Below, piece after piece: positions 6,725 to 13,744 of a DNA stretch of 22,256 nucleotides. The stretch is from IMG/VR virus record IMGVR_UViG_3300027851_001173, positions 1 through 22,256 of that record. The stretch is one strand, 5' to 3'. The stretch is from a virus. The notes under the pieces were generated by a model that had not been told where the DNA came from, searched no databases, and was given only the letters and a program-made list of their open reading frames with translations. Every line of letters starts with the position of its first letter. Position 1 is the stretch's first letter. Position numbers and translations under genes: made by a program.

Positions 6725-7420
6725 TTAGTCCAGCGCGTTGATGATTTCTTCAGCCGATTCAATGGTCTGCACGCAGCCCTTGTTTCGGTCGAAGACCACC
6801 TTGGCGCGGGTGATGGCTGGCGCATGCGGGCCTGTGTCGTTGATCAGGCGGTATTCACTCTCGACCGATGCGCCCGTGCCCTTCTTCGTGATCGAGAAGT
6901 GGCCAGACTTGGCCAGCGCGATGCAGTACTGCTTTGCCGTTGAGAGCTTCACGACGATCTCGCCGACCGATGCGTCACGGGCCAGCTCCGATGGCTTGAA
7001 GGCCTTTCGGATGCGGGCAGCGCGCCACATGGCGAGCACGCCAAGCCCCTGCGTCACGACCTTGCCATCGCGGTCGATCCTGGGCGCCTGTGGCCAGTTG
7101 ACGGCCAGGCGGTATGGGATCGAGGTGAACTTGGAGCCGTTGGCCGCGTCCTTGGTTTGGGCGCTGGCTTTGCGCATGACCAGGCCAGCCTTCTCCAGGC
7201 TGTCCACGTAGGTCTTGACCGATGAAAGCTCGACCGGGTATGCCAGATCGGTGACCTGGCTGATGGTCCAGTCGCCTTTTCGATTGAGCGTCAGCATCGC
7301 TGACCACATGCGCTCGCGTGCTGTCATGAGCACCTTGCCTGAAGCGTGCCCTACGCCACCGCGAGCGGGCAGCTTGTCCGTGGCTGGCGCGCGCAGCTCG
7401 GCGTTAATGGGTTTGCGCAT
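6725..7420 (-). CDS. early protein with probable winged-helix domains
   Basis: A 231-residue basic protein. Residues about 33-105 form a winged-helix-like unit: ARERMWSAMLTLNRKGDWTISQVTDL, then SVKTYVDSLEKAGLVMR, then a wing ending in SIPYRL. A second similar unit seems to follow (about 128-195: GVLAMWRAARIRKAFKPSELA, VKLSTAKQYCIALAKSGHFSI, then ESEYRLIND), so the protein may be an internal duplication. A strong ribosome binding site (GGAGGT, 6 bases from the ATG) supports the start. It overlaps the upstream gene by 17 bases. The exact function is unknown; a DNA-binding role in early regulation or replication is likely. Confidence 0.65.
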   Translation of the reverse strand: MRKPINAELRAPATDKLPARGGVGHASGKVLMTARERMWSAMLTLNRKGDWTISQVTDLAYPVELSSVKTYVDSLEKAGLVMRKASAQTKDAANGSKFTSIPYRLAVNWPQAPRIDRDGKVVTQGLGVLAMWRAARIRKAFKPSELARDASVGEIVVKLSTAKQYCIALAKSGHFSITKKGTGASVESEYRLINDTGPHAPAITRAKVVFDRNKGCVQTIESAEEIINALD

Positions 7421-7697
7421 GGAGCACCTCCGGTTTGGTTTCGGAGATGCGGTGCAGCAAGGCGTTCAGGATCTCGGGAGACGGAACGCGGATGGCCTGC
7501 CCCAGCGTGCTGATGATGAAGCAGCCATCCGCGAGGTCGAAGCGGTATTGCGCGCTCAGATCACGACCATGCAGCCGCATCTGAACGTCGCAGATGAATA
7601 CCACCTGGTCGATCGTTGTTTCGCTTGGGGCGTCAAATGACACGAACTCGATGGGCAGCAGCGACAGGCGCTTTGGCACTTGGTTGTCGGCGCTCAT
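7404..7697 (-). CDS. hypothetical early protein next to B
   Basis: A 97-residue protein dominated by predicted strands: RLSLLPIEFVSFD, TTIDQVVFICDVQMRLHG, YRFDLADGCFIISTLG. A helix SPEILNALLHRISE follows near the C-terminus. The ATG at 7697 overlaps the stop of B (TGATG); a GTG three bases earlier is also possible. It is the first gene after the transposition pair. No family is recognised. Confidence 0.6.
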   Translation of the reverse strand: MSADNQVPKRLSLLPIEFVSFDAPSETTIDQVVFICDVQMRLHGRDLSAQYRFDLADGCFIISTLGQAIRVPSPEILNALLHRISETKPEVLHAQTH

Positions 7698-8419
7698 CAC
7701 TGCACCCCCGCCAGGTCATCCAGGCCGATGCTTTCGAGCGCACGGGTCTTGCTCAGTTCGCCCAGGGCATGCAGCGTCGTGACGATCTTGCGGGCGATGC
7801 CACCGCTCTTGTGCAAGATGGCCTTGCGGGCTTCTGGTTCGATCTTCAGGCCGGGCACGTAGTGCGCCACCAACTTGGTCAGGTCGCTGTCATCTGCGGG
7901 CATGGCGCGGGCCCAGACCAGGACGCGGTCATGGAAGCGCTCGTGCTTGCTGGCCAGCTTGCGCTTGAGGTGCTCTTCGCCGACCAGCAGGATGGGCACT
8001 TGGCCGATGTCGTGCAGGTCGCGCAACATCTCGATGGTGTTCTTCTCGGCGACCCGATCGGCCTCGTCAACAACCAGGGGCCGACCCTGCTCGCCGAATT
8101 GGGTGCAGGCCATCTCGAACATCATGCCGATGGACCAGTGGTCCTTCGCGGGGGCGCCCAGCTCGCGCAGGATCATGGTGATCAGGCTCTTCGTGGTCTC
8201 GAATGAGCGGCAGGCCACGTAGACGCTGTTGATGTCAGCCGGGTGGGCCAGGCGTGTGAGCGCGCTGGTCTTGCCCAGGCCGGGGGCGCCAGACAGCACG
8301 CCGATGCCAGGCATGCCGTGCTGGCGGTTTTGCAGTTGGTCCATCGCAGCCATGGCCATTGCCACTGTCTGCGTTGGGGCTACACCCGTTCGGGTGTTGT
8401 GTTGAGGGTTGTTGCTCAT
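7697..8419 (-). CDS. B: transposition protein B, AAA+ ATPase (MuB family)
   Basis: A 240-residue AAA+ ATPase. GAPGLGKT (about residues 44-51) is the Walker A and LVVDEAD (115-121) the Walker B motif. The C-terminal third carries helices ending in SGGIARKIVTTLHALGELS. In Mu, B forms ATP-dependent filaments on DNA, selects target DNA and delivers it to transposase A. This protein is clearly shorter than Mu B (about 310 residues) and seems to lack the N-terminal helix-turn-helix appendage. ATG 8419 is preferred; a GTG at 8425 would add two residues. It lies 76 bases after the A gene, separated by a plus-strand terminator. Confidence 0.9.
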   Translation of the reverse strand: MSNNPQHNTRTGVAPTQTVAMAMAAMDQLQNRQHGMPGIGVLSGAPGLGKTSALTRLAHPADINSVYVACRSFETTKSLITMILRELGAPAKDHWSIGMMFEMACTQFGEQGRPLVVDEADRVAEKNTIEMLRDLHDIGQVPILLVGEEHLKRKLASKHERFHDRVLVWARAMPADDSDLTKLVAHYVPGLKIEPEARKAILHKSGGIARKIVTTLHALGELSKTRALESIGLDDLAGVQ

Positions 8420-8451
8420 ATACACTCGTTTCTGTTTTCTGCGTTACGAAC

Positions 8452-8488
8452 ACCCGCCCCTCGGTTGCAGCCGTTGGGCGGGTTTTTT
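8452..8488 (+). terminator. intrinsic terminator pointing against the early operon
   Basis: On the plus strand, ACCCGCCC, a loop containing a small inner CGG/CCG stem, GGGCGGGT, then a run of six T. This is a complete rho-independent terminator for rightward transcription. On the minus strand the hairpin is followed by TGTTCG rather than a T run, so it should not stop the ner-A-B transcript. Both flanking genes read leftward. Its likely job is to block antisense RNA from entering the A gene; that is inferred from orientation. Confidence 0.75.
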
Positions 8489-8495
8489 CTGCCTG

Positions 8496-10682
8496 TCAGT
8501 CGCCCCCGCCTTGCGCGGCAATGGGGTCGGTGCCTTGATGCAGGCGGTCCATCGCTCGCCACTCAGCACTGGTGCTGAAGCTGGCAAACCATGTCTTTTC
8601 AGCAGGCGTTAAGGCCTGCCCTTGTTGGGTACGCGCTTGCATGCGCAGCCACGCCGAATAGCGGGCGTTGGGTGTGTTGGAGACGCGGAACACCTGGGCG
8701 GCTGGCGCGTCGGTGCTCTCCAGGCGAGCCATGGCGGCGCGCACGGCCTCCACCTGGTGGGACGGCACCTGAGGCGCCTTGCGCTGGGCCCGGCCTTCCA
8801 GGCCGTTGATCGCCGATTCAATGGCCGGTGTGGTGCCCAGGCTCTCGCGCACCGGCAGGCGCTGGACCTTGCCGTCTGATCGCTCGATTGCGGCATGCTC
8901 ACGGTCGAGGTAGACATCGCGCACGGCCTTGTCCGTGTCATAGGCCTTCTGCGCGTGCTTGATCGCGCTCTTGAACTCGGCCAGGACCTTGCGTTGGTGA
9001 CCCTTGCGCTTGGCTGCAACCTCTTGAGCGCTGACGCCCAGCCGACTGATGTCGGTGGCCACGCACATGAACGAGCCGTCGAGGTTGAACACATAGACCT
9101 CGCCGATCTCATCCTCGGCGATCCGGCAACGCACCTCCAGGCCCTCACGCCCGCCCAGCTCGGGGGCGGTGTACCAGCCGTTGTCGATCCGGATGCCCTT
9201 CTTGGTGATCGTGCTGGTCTTGTTGACCGACACGGGCGAGAGGAACAGGTCCAGGGCGCGCGTATCAACACGCACGATCTCGCGAAGGTGGGCCTGCGTG
9301 TGGGCGTTGGGGCTGACGCCCAGCGTGCCGTGCTTGGCATCCAGGTAGTCCGACACCCAGTTGTCAATCATGGTCTGCAGGTGATCCGGTGTCAGGCGCA
9401 GCTCGACTTGCTGGCCGATCGCCTTTTTGCCGCACAAGCGCTGGGCAAAGCTCTTGGCACTTTCGATGGCCTTGCGGTCCACCACGCTGTGTCCGACGAA
9501 TCCCGTCAGCAGGGGGAACAGGCTGTGCAGGAGTGAGCCGAAGACGCGCTCAACAAAAGGCTTTTGCTGGGGCTGGAATGGCTCACACAGCGGGTGGCTG
9601 ATGCCCAGTTGCACCAGGGCGAATTCGAGCAGGTCAGCCACGTAGTCCGACCCGTTGTCGGTCTTGATGGACTCGGGCTTGCCCCAGGCGTCCATCGCGC
9701 GGCGGATCAGCGCGGCAATGGCGTTGGCCTTGGATGTGCGCGTGACCAGGAACATGACCCGGCGTGTGAACACGTCGATCACGGCAATGATGTGGTGACG
9801 CCTGACCTCGCCGGTCTCGGGGTCGAACAGCATGCAGTCGCCGACCGTGCTGTCCATCTGCCATTCCTGGTTCGGGCGGGTGATGTGCGCGGCGGCATCG
9901 CCGCTGGCTGACAGATAGCTGGAGCGCCAGGCGTCCGGGTTTGTGTGCGCCAGCCAGGCCTGCGCGTTGTCGGTTTTGAACGCAGTGAATGCGCGCTGGA
10001 AGGCCCGTTCCGAGGGGATCAACTCGAAGGGCACCGTGCCTTCTTTGATGAGCAGGTTGCGCACTGCTGTGGCGGACAGGTGCGGTTTGCTGGACAGCAC
10101 GGCCAGGGCTGCGGTACCGACCTCGCCTGATAGGGCCGCGAACTTGCCGCGACTGGGGTGCGCTGGGCGCACGAGACTGCCGCGCGCCTGCATGTCAAGC
10201 CACCAGCGGCGCAGGGTTGGCGCGGCCAGCTTGGGGATGGCATCACGCAGGGCCTGCGGCACATCGGGGATCAGGCCTGATGACCACAGGAATGCGAACT
10301 GTTCCAGCGCGGGGTGCAGCTTGCCGCCAATGGCCTGCCACCAGCGCTGGAAGATGACCAGCACGCGGGTGCGTTGTGCGTCGGCCTCTTTCATGGGACG
10401 CGCGGGGGCGTCAACGATGAAGGCGGTGCGCTTTGCCAGGGCTGCGGCTGCGTCGGACATCGGCGCCGTGTCTGTGGACACGGCGAAGCGCGCGGCCAGC
10501 GCCAGGCGGGCCTCGGCGGGCAATGTGCTGGGGTCATAGCGCACGAGCAGGCCGCCCCGCACGGGCTCAGTGGAGCACGTCCACCCTTCGATCAGCGCGC
10601 GCTTGCGGATGCCCCGGTCTGTGCCGGGCAAGCCGGGCAGGCCTGCCAGGTCGCGGGCTGTGGGCCAGGTGTGATTCGTCAT
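8496..10682 (-). CDS. A: DDE transposase A (MuA family)
   Basis: A 728-residue transposase that binds phage ends and catalyses strand transfer, both for integration and for replicative transposition. The N-terminal 65 residues (TWPTARDLAGLPGLPGTDRG onward) match the Mu-type winged DNA-binding domain. The catalytic core has WQMDST (Asp277), KTDNGSDY (Asp342) and KPFVERVFG (Glu378), the DDE triad. The C-terminal beta-barrel-like part (near 480-560, TKKGIRIDNGWYTAPELGG) matches the MuA C-terminal domain. The tail is basic and Ala/Gln-rich, fitting interaction with B. The frame is open upstream to 10826, but the ATG at 10682 overlaps the stop of the preceding gene and starts the family N-terminus. 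Confidence 0.95.
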   Translation of the reverse strand: MTNHTWPTARDLAGLPGLPGTDRGIRKRALIEGWTCSTEPVRGGLLVRYDPSTLPAEARLALAARFAVSTDTAPMSDAAAALAKRTAFIVDAPARPMKEADAQRTRVLVIFQRWWQAIGGKLHPALEQFAFLWSSGLIPDVPQALRDAIPKLAAPTLRRWWLDMQARGSLVRPAHPSRGKFAALSGEVGTAALAVLSSKPHLSATAVRNLLIKEGTVPFELIPSERAFQRAFTAFKTDNAQAWLAHTNPDAWRSSYLSASGDAAAHITRPNQEWQMDSTVGDCMLFDPETGEVRRHHIIAVIDVFTRRVMFLVTRTSKANAIAALIRRAMDAWGKPESIKTDNGSDYVADLLEFALVQLGISHPLCEPFQPQQKPFVERVFGSLLHSLFPLLTGFVGHSVVDRKAIESAKSFAQRLCGKKAIGQQVELRLTPDHLQTMIDNWVSDYLDAKHGTLGVSPNAHTQAHLREIVRVDTRALDLFLSPVSVNKTSTITKKGIRIDNGWYTAPELGGREGLEVRCRIAEDEIGEVYVFNLDGSFMCVATDISRLGVSAQEVAAKRKGHQRKVLAEFKSAIKHAQKAYDTDKAVRDVYLDREHAAIERSDGKVQRLPVRESLGTTPAIESAINGLEGRAQRKAPQVPSHQVEAVRAAMARLESTDAPAAQVFRVSNTPNARYSAWLRMQARTQQGQALTPAEKTWFASFSTSAEWRAMDRLHQGTDPIAAQGGGD

Positions 10683-10900
10683 CAGCCGCGCGCCCCAGCT
10701 GCTGTGCCGGACTTCAGACCGAGCAGGACGGCAGCGCGGTGGCATTCGCCGCGCTTGGCTGTGACCTTGGTCTGGCTCAAGACGCGGTAAGCGGCGCTTG
10801 GGTTCACGTTGTGGGCCTTGCACCACTCTGCGATCGACTCGCCGCGATCCTCAAAGGCCTTTTTCACCTGTTCGGGGGTCTTGATAGATTTGGTTTTCAT
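10682..10900 (-). CDS. ner: Ner-like small helix-turn-helix regulator
   Basis: A 72-residue DNA-binding protein, first gene of the leftward operon. SIAEWCKAHNVNPSAAYRVLS (about residues 22-42) is the helix-turn-helix, followed by KRGECHRAAVLLGLKSG, a pattern common in small regulators beside transposase A in Mu-like phages. In Mu, Ner represses both the early and the repressor promoter during lytic growth. Sequence resemblance is to this small-regulator family rather than to Mu Ner itself; the functional call rests on position and size. The stop overlaps the ATG of A (TGATG). Confidence 0.8.
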   Translation of the reverse strand: MKTKSIKTPEQVKKAFEDRGESIAEWCKAHNVNPSAAYRVLSQTKVTAKRGECHRAAVLLGLKSGTAAGARG

Positions 10901-10919
10901 GTCACGCTATGTCTGAGAA

Positions 10920-10949
10920 GTCTTAAGACAATGTACACAGTCTATAGAC
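10920..10949. promoter_or_regulatory. paired operators for the lysogeny switch
   Basis: Two perfect 10-bp palindromes: GTCTTAAGAC at 10920-10929 and GTCTATAGAC at 10940-10949, both flanked as AGTCTNNAGACA. Their centres are 20 bp apart, about two helical turns, so bound dimers would lie on the same DNA face. Extra half sites occur at 10911-10914 (GTCT) and 10953-10956 (AGAC). The location between divergent ner and repressor genes makes these the likely binding sites for the repressor, the Ner-like protein, or both. Confidence 0.7.
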
Positions 10950-10958
10950 ATTAGACAA
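10930..10958 (-). promoter_or_regulatory. candidate early promoter for ner-A-B
   Basis: On the minus strand, TTGTCT (10958-10953) as -35, a 17-base spacer, and TACATT (10935-10930) as -10. Each hexamer matches 4 of 6 consensus bases and the spacing is ideal. The right operator lies inside the spacer and the left one at the start point, so repressor binding would block the polymerase. No equally good pair was found for the rightward repressor promoter. Confidence 0.45.
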
Positions 10959-10981
10959 GCCTAGCAACTCATTTCTGACAC

Positions 10982-11599
10982 ATGGAAAACCCGAAAACAA
11001 CAGCCATCTTTGAGCGATTGAAGAAGGCGCTCAAAGTCGAAACGGACGGCGACCTGGCAGCGCGCCTCGGGCTTTCCTACCAGGCATTCAATAAGCGCAA
11101 GGTGCGCGGGTCCCTTCCTCGCGAGGAGGTCGAAACGCTCATTGACGAGCTGGGGCTGAACCCTGCGTGGGTGTATTCGGGCGAGGACCCGATGTATGAA
11201 GGGGGCGAGGCGCAGCAAAAACGAGAGCAGGACTACCGCGACCTGGTTGCGCAGATGACCGCCATGAGCTTGCACAATGAGACCAGGCGCGCGGTGGAGC
11301 CGCTGATCAAGGGCCTGGTTTGGGGTGACTCATCCAGCGTCGAGCGGTGGCTGGAAGATGTCGGTGGACTGAGCTCCGAGGAGCGCGTGATCGTGGCTGC
11401 GTATCGGGCCGGTGACGCCGATGTTCAGAACGCCATGACTCTCATTGCACAACGCGGGCCGGTGCCAAAGCAGAGTGGTGCAAAGATGAAATTCCACGCG
11501 CCTGTCACGCAAGCTGTAGGTGGTGACCTGATAACCCAGAGCAACACCTTAAATAACGCTGAAAGCGTGCCAACTCAGCGACGAAACCCCCGCAAATGA
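10982..11599 (+). CDS. c: phage repressor (CI-like N-terminal HTH)
   Basis: A 205-residue protein with an N-terminal helix-turn-helix (TDGDLAARLGLSYQAFNKRKVRG, residues 21-43) and the following ELGLNPAWVYSGEDPMY typical of the phage CI repressor domain. The middle (80-160) is helical. The tail contains FHAPVTQAVGGDLI (171-184), which resembles the N-terminus of the next gene product, and ends in basic residues (RRNPRK). There is no LexA-type Ser-Lys protease domain, so control is not by RecA-type self-cleavage. It starts 81 bases from the divergent ner gene, with both operators in between, and should maintain lysogeny by silencing ner-A-B. Unlike in Mu, it reads in the same direction as the late genes. 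Confidence 0.85.
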   Translation: MENPKTTAIFERLKKALKVETDGDLAARLGLSYQAFNKRKVRGSLPREEVETLIDELGLNPAWVYSGEDPMYEGGEAQQKREQDYRDLVAQMTAMSLHNETRRAVEPLIKGLVWGDSSSVERWLEDVGGLSSEERVIVAAYRAGDADVQNAMTLIAQRGPVPKQSGAKMKFHAPVTQAVGGDLITQSNTLNNAESVPTQRRNPRK

Positions 11600-11688
11600 G
11601 CGTGCTGTAAGTCCTCTGCAAATGGGCATGACGCCACTCAAAATGACTGAACAACAATCAGATAGAGCGTCACGCACAGGGAGGTATC

Positions 11689-12330
11689 GTGCGATCGTCA
11701 TTCCATGGCCCAGTGCAGCAGGTCGCAGGGCAGTCAATTCACAACAATCACTATCACCAGACCGAGCCGGGTCCAGATGATCATGACCACATGGCGCGCA
11801 AGTGTCCTCAATGCGGACGGCGGACCTGGATGCTGAACCGTCACTGCTATCACTGTCGTATGGATCTCCGTGCATATGACCGGCGTCTGCGCTTGATTGC
11901 GATCAGCAAGCGGGCGGGGATCTGGTTAGTTGGTGCGGCCATCGTCCTGACAATTGCTGCGCAGCCGTTGCAGGCTGCAGAAGCAAATTCGGCCAAAGTC
12001 AGTAAGGCAGCTGCGCTGCAGCTAGCGCGCGACATCGACGGTGCGCAACTGGGGTTGTTCTTGATGCTGACCAAGCCACCGGCTGGGGCAACAGCATCAC
12101 TGTCAAGGCGCGCCAATGCGTTGTTCGGATCGCCCGTCTTGAACCAGCCGTTTGCTGCGTGCGTCCAAGCAGCCAACTTTGCTGACGATGTGAAAAGTGA
12201 TGCACGTGCGATGCTGGCCTCTGGCAAGGCACCGGACGCTGCCCGCATTTCATCTCTTGCACGCGCCTCATATTTGCAAGGCGATGCATACAGGCGTTGC
12301 CGAGTTGAGATCGACGCGATGAAGGACTGA
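11689..12330 (+). CDS. membrane protein with zinc ribbon and repressor-like motif
   Basis: A 213-residue protein starting at GTG with a strong ribosome binding site (AGGGAGG, 5-6 bases away). The N-terminus carries FHGPVQQVAGQSI (residues 5-17), matching a motif in the repressor tail. A His/Asp-rich linker follows, then a zinc ribbon (Cys39, Cys42, Cys53, Cys56), and a membrane segment at about 76-95 (AGIWLVGAAIVLTIAA). The last 115 residues, after ...LQAAEA, are likely on the far side of the membrane and contain two Cys that might pair. Because it follows the repressor, it may be expressed in the lysogen. The function is unknown; sensing or superinfection exclusion is a guess. Confidence 0.65.
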   Translation: MRSSFHGPVQQVAGQSIHNNHYHQTEPGPDDHDHMARKCPQCGRRTWMLNRHCYHCRMDLRAYDRRLRLIAISKRAGIWLVGAAIVLTIAAQPLQAAEANSAKVSKAAALQLARDIDGAQLGLFLMLTKPPAGATASLSRRANALFGSPVLNQPFAACVQAANFADDVKSDARAMLASGKAPDAARISSLARASYLQGDAYRRCRVEIDAMKD

Positions 12331-12362
12331 CCCAGGCGTCACAGCTTACAGGAGAGAATAAA

Positions 12363-13112
12363 TTGGAAAATGACAAGTTTGATTTCGATCCATTCAAGCC
12401 CTATACCGTTGATCAAATAAAGGGCGTGCATGTCACTCCAGAAAAAGGAGGAAATGAACTGCCTACACTTGGGTACCTACAAGCAGGCCTGAGTGATCTT
12501 TATCAAAAGACAAAAATATATGAGTACTACTTGCAACAGTACGAAGCCGCCAGTGGCAAAGGCACCCTGCAAGGGTTCGGCCTTGACTTCTTAGGTTTAC
12601 CAAACAACGGGGCACGTTTGGTCCCATGCTATTTTCACTGGTTTGGGACGTCCATAATCAACTACGCTCGGGTTGCGGGGTTCCTTGGTGGCATCGCCAC
12701 GAATTCGTTCTCCAGAGATGACCTAGAGACAAGCGCTGGAGGAAAGAAGATAAAGGATTATTGCGATAACTACTTGGAGGGCATACAAGAGCTAGATGGC
12801 GTGAGAGTTTGGAGAAATAAGATTGCAGCCCACTTCGCCATTACGGCCCCAAAGACGACTGGAACGGAAAGGGACAACCTTGCGTTGCTAAACCTAACCA
12901 CGATGTTCCCGATTGGCTTTTCAGGCAGTCGTTTTTTTGTTGGACAGACAGGACTCTCACACCACGACAGCGCTGGCGTAAAGCACTATGCACAACTGCC
13001 CCGATGGTCTCTCACCCAAGTTTATGAGTCATTGGTGCCTCGGTTTTTTTCTGACCCGCAGCAACTCCCAACCTATGTAAAGGTGCCACCAAGTCAGGTC
13101 TTAAGTAGTTGA
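12363..13112 (+). CDS. cargo gene with HEPN-like RNKxxAH motif
   Basis: A 249-residue protein in a stretch visibly richer in A and T than its neighbours, suggesting recent acquisition. It starts at TTG, supported by GGAGAG 6 bases upstream; no ATG competes near the N-terminus. The motif VWRNKIAAHF (residues 149-158) has Arg and His separated by five residues, inside a helical region, as in the R-x4-6-H motif of HEPN ribonucleases and related helical bundles. Also visible are FHWFGTSIINYARVAGF (91-107) and a conserved-looking end, LPRWSLTQVYESLVPRFF. A defence or toxin-like role is possible, but many proteins with such a motif have unknown function. Confidence 0.6.
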   Translation: MENDKFDFDPFKPYTVDQIKGVHVTPEKGGNELPTLGYLQAGLSDLYQKTKIYEYYLQQYEAASGKGTLQGFGLDFLGLPNNGARLVPCYFHWFGTSIINYARVAGFLGGIATNSFSRDDLETSAGGKKIKDYCDNYLEGIQELDGVRVWRNKIAAHFAITAPKTTGTERDNLALLNLTTMFPIGFSGSRFFVGQTGLSHHDSAGVKHYAQLPRWSLTQVYESLVPRFFSDPQQLPTYVKVPPSQVLSS

Positions 13113-13152
13113 TTGCTTATCCTTCGGGTCCAGCCACCTTGCGGCTATTGCT

Positions 13153-13204
13153 GCTGAAGGGCTTCAGCCTGTGCCCATGAGGGCACGCTGCCGACACTGG
13201 CAGC
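13153..13204 (+). promoter_or_regulatory. three consecutive hairpins before the endolysin start
   Basis: Three perfect inverted repeats follow each other: GCTGAAG-GG-CTTCAGC (13153-13168), GTGCCC-ATGA-GGGCAC (13171-13186) and GCTGCC-GACACT-GGCAGC (13187-13204). The last ends at the base before the endolysin ATG. There is no T run, so these are not simple terminators, and no Shine-Dalgarno sequence is visible. The first has only a 2-base centre and would open slightly as RNA. A translational control leader is the likely reading. Confidence 0.5.
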
Positions 13205-13744
13205 ATGCTCTACAACAACCGCGCCGATGTTCAGCTCAGCCCCAACTTCTGGCTGAGCGAGTTCGAACACTCCGAAACCGCAACCCGCAATGGGCTGCGC
13301 AATGAGGCTGGCCCGGTTGAGATTGCCAACCTGAAGCGTCTGGCATATCAAGCACAGGACGTGCGCGCCCTGCTGGGCAACGTGCCCATCACGCTCAGCT
13401 CTGGGCTGCGCACCTTGATCGTCAACGGCCTGGTCACAAAGATCATCACGCCGGATCAGGTGCCCAAGTTGGGCAGTCGGCCCGACCTGATGACAGCCCT
13501 GCGCAACAGCACGTCTGCGCACAAGGATGGCAGGGCGATGGACTTCACGGCTGCGACATTTGGTAGCCCGCGAGAGATCGTTGCTCGGCTGCGTGACTCT
13601 GCCCTGCCCTTTGATCAGTTGATCTTTGAGGGCACGTGGGTGCACTACGGTATCGCCAAGGAAGGTGTTGAACCACGCCGCCAGGTCCTGACTGCTGTAT
13701 TCAAGGCAGGCCAGAAGACCCGCTATCTGCCGGGGCTCGTATGA
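13205..13744 (+). CDS. endolysin, M15-type peptidase
   Basis: A 179-residue protein of the M15 D-Ala-D-Ala carboxypeptidase-like family used by many phages to cut peptidoglycan peptides. It opens with LSPNFWLSEFEHSETA, the usual start of this family. SSGLRT (65-70), SAHKDGRAMDF with His106 and Asp113, and FEGTWVHYG with Glu142 and His147 give the zinc ligands and catalytic residues. There is no signal peptide, so release needs the holin encoded next. A stop codon lies in frame 9 codons upstream with no start between, so ATG 13205 is forced although no ribosome binding site is present. It overlaps the holin gene by ATGA. Confidence 0.85.
   Translation: MLYNNRADVQLSPNFWLSEFEHSETATRNGLRNEAGPVEIANLKRLAYQAQDVRALLGNVPITLSSGLRTLIVNGLVTKIITPDQVPKLGSRPDLMTALRNSTSAHKDGRAMDFTAATFGSPREIVARLRDSALPFDQLIFEGTWVHYGIAKEGVEPRRQVLTAVFKAGQKTRYLPGLV

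Noticed and set aside
8609-9367. Minus-strand Arg/Ser/Thr-rich open frame of 252 codons
   Set aside because: It is a shifted frame of transposase A with the biased composition of a shadow.
10901-10981. A rightward repressor promoter
   Set aside because: TATAGA at 10943-10948 could be a -10, but no acceptable -35 lies at 16-18 bases, so no site was called.
11590-11633. Imperfect direct repeat GCAAATGAGCGTG / GCAAATGGGCATG after the repressor stop
   Set aside because: Only two copies with mismatches, no symmetry and no link to a promoter; probably chance.
11623-11782. Short plus-strand frame beginning MGMTPLKMTEQQSD
   Set aside because: It overlaps the N-terminus of the zinc-ribbon membrane protein, has no ribosome binding site, and shows no conserved feature. 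The GTG at 11689 with AGGGAGG is better supported.
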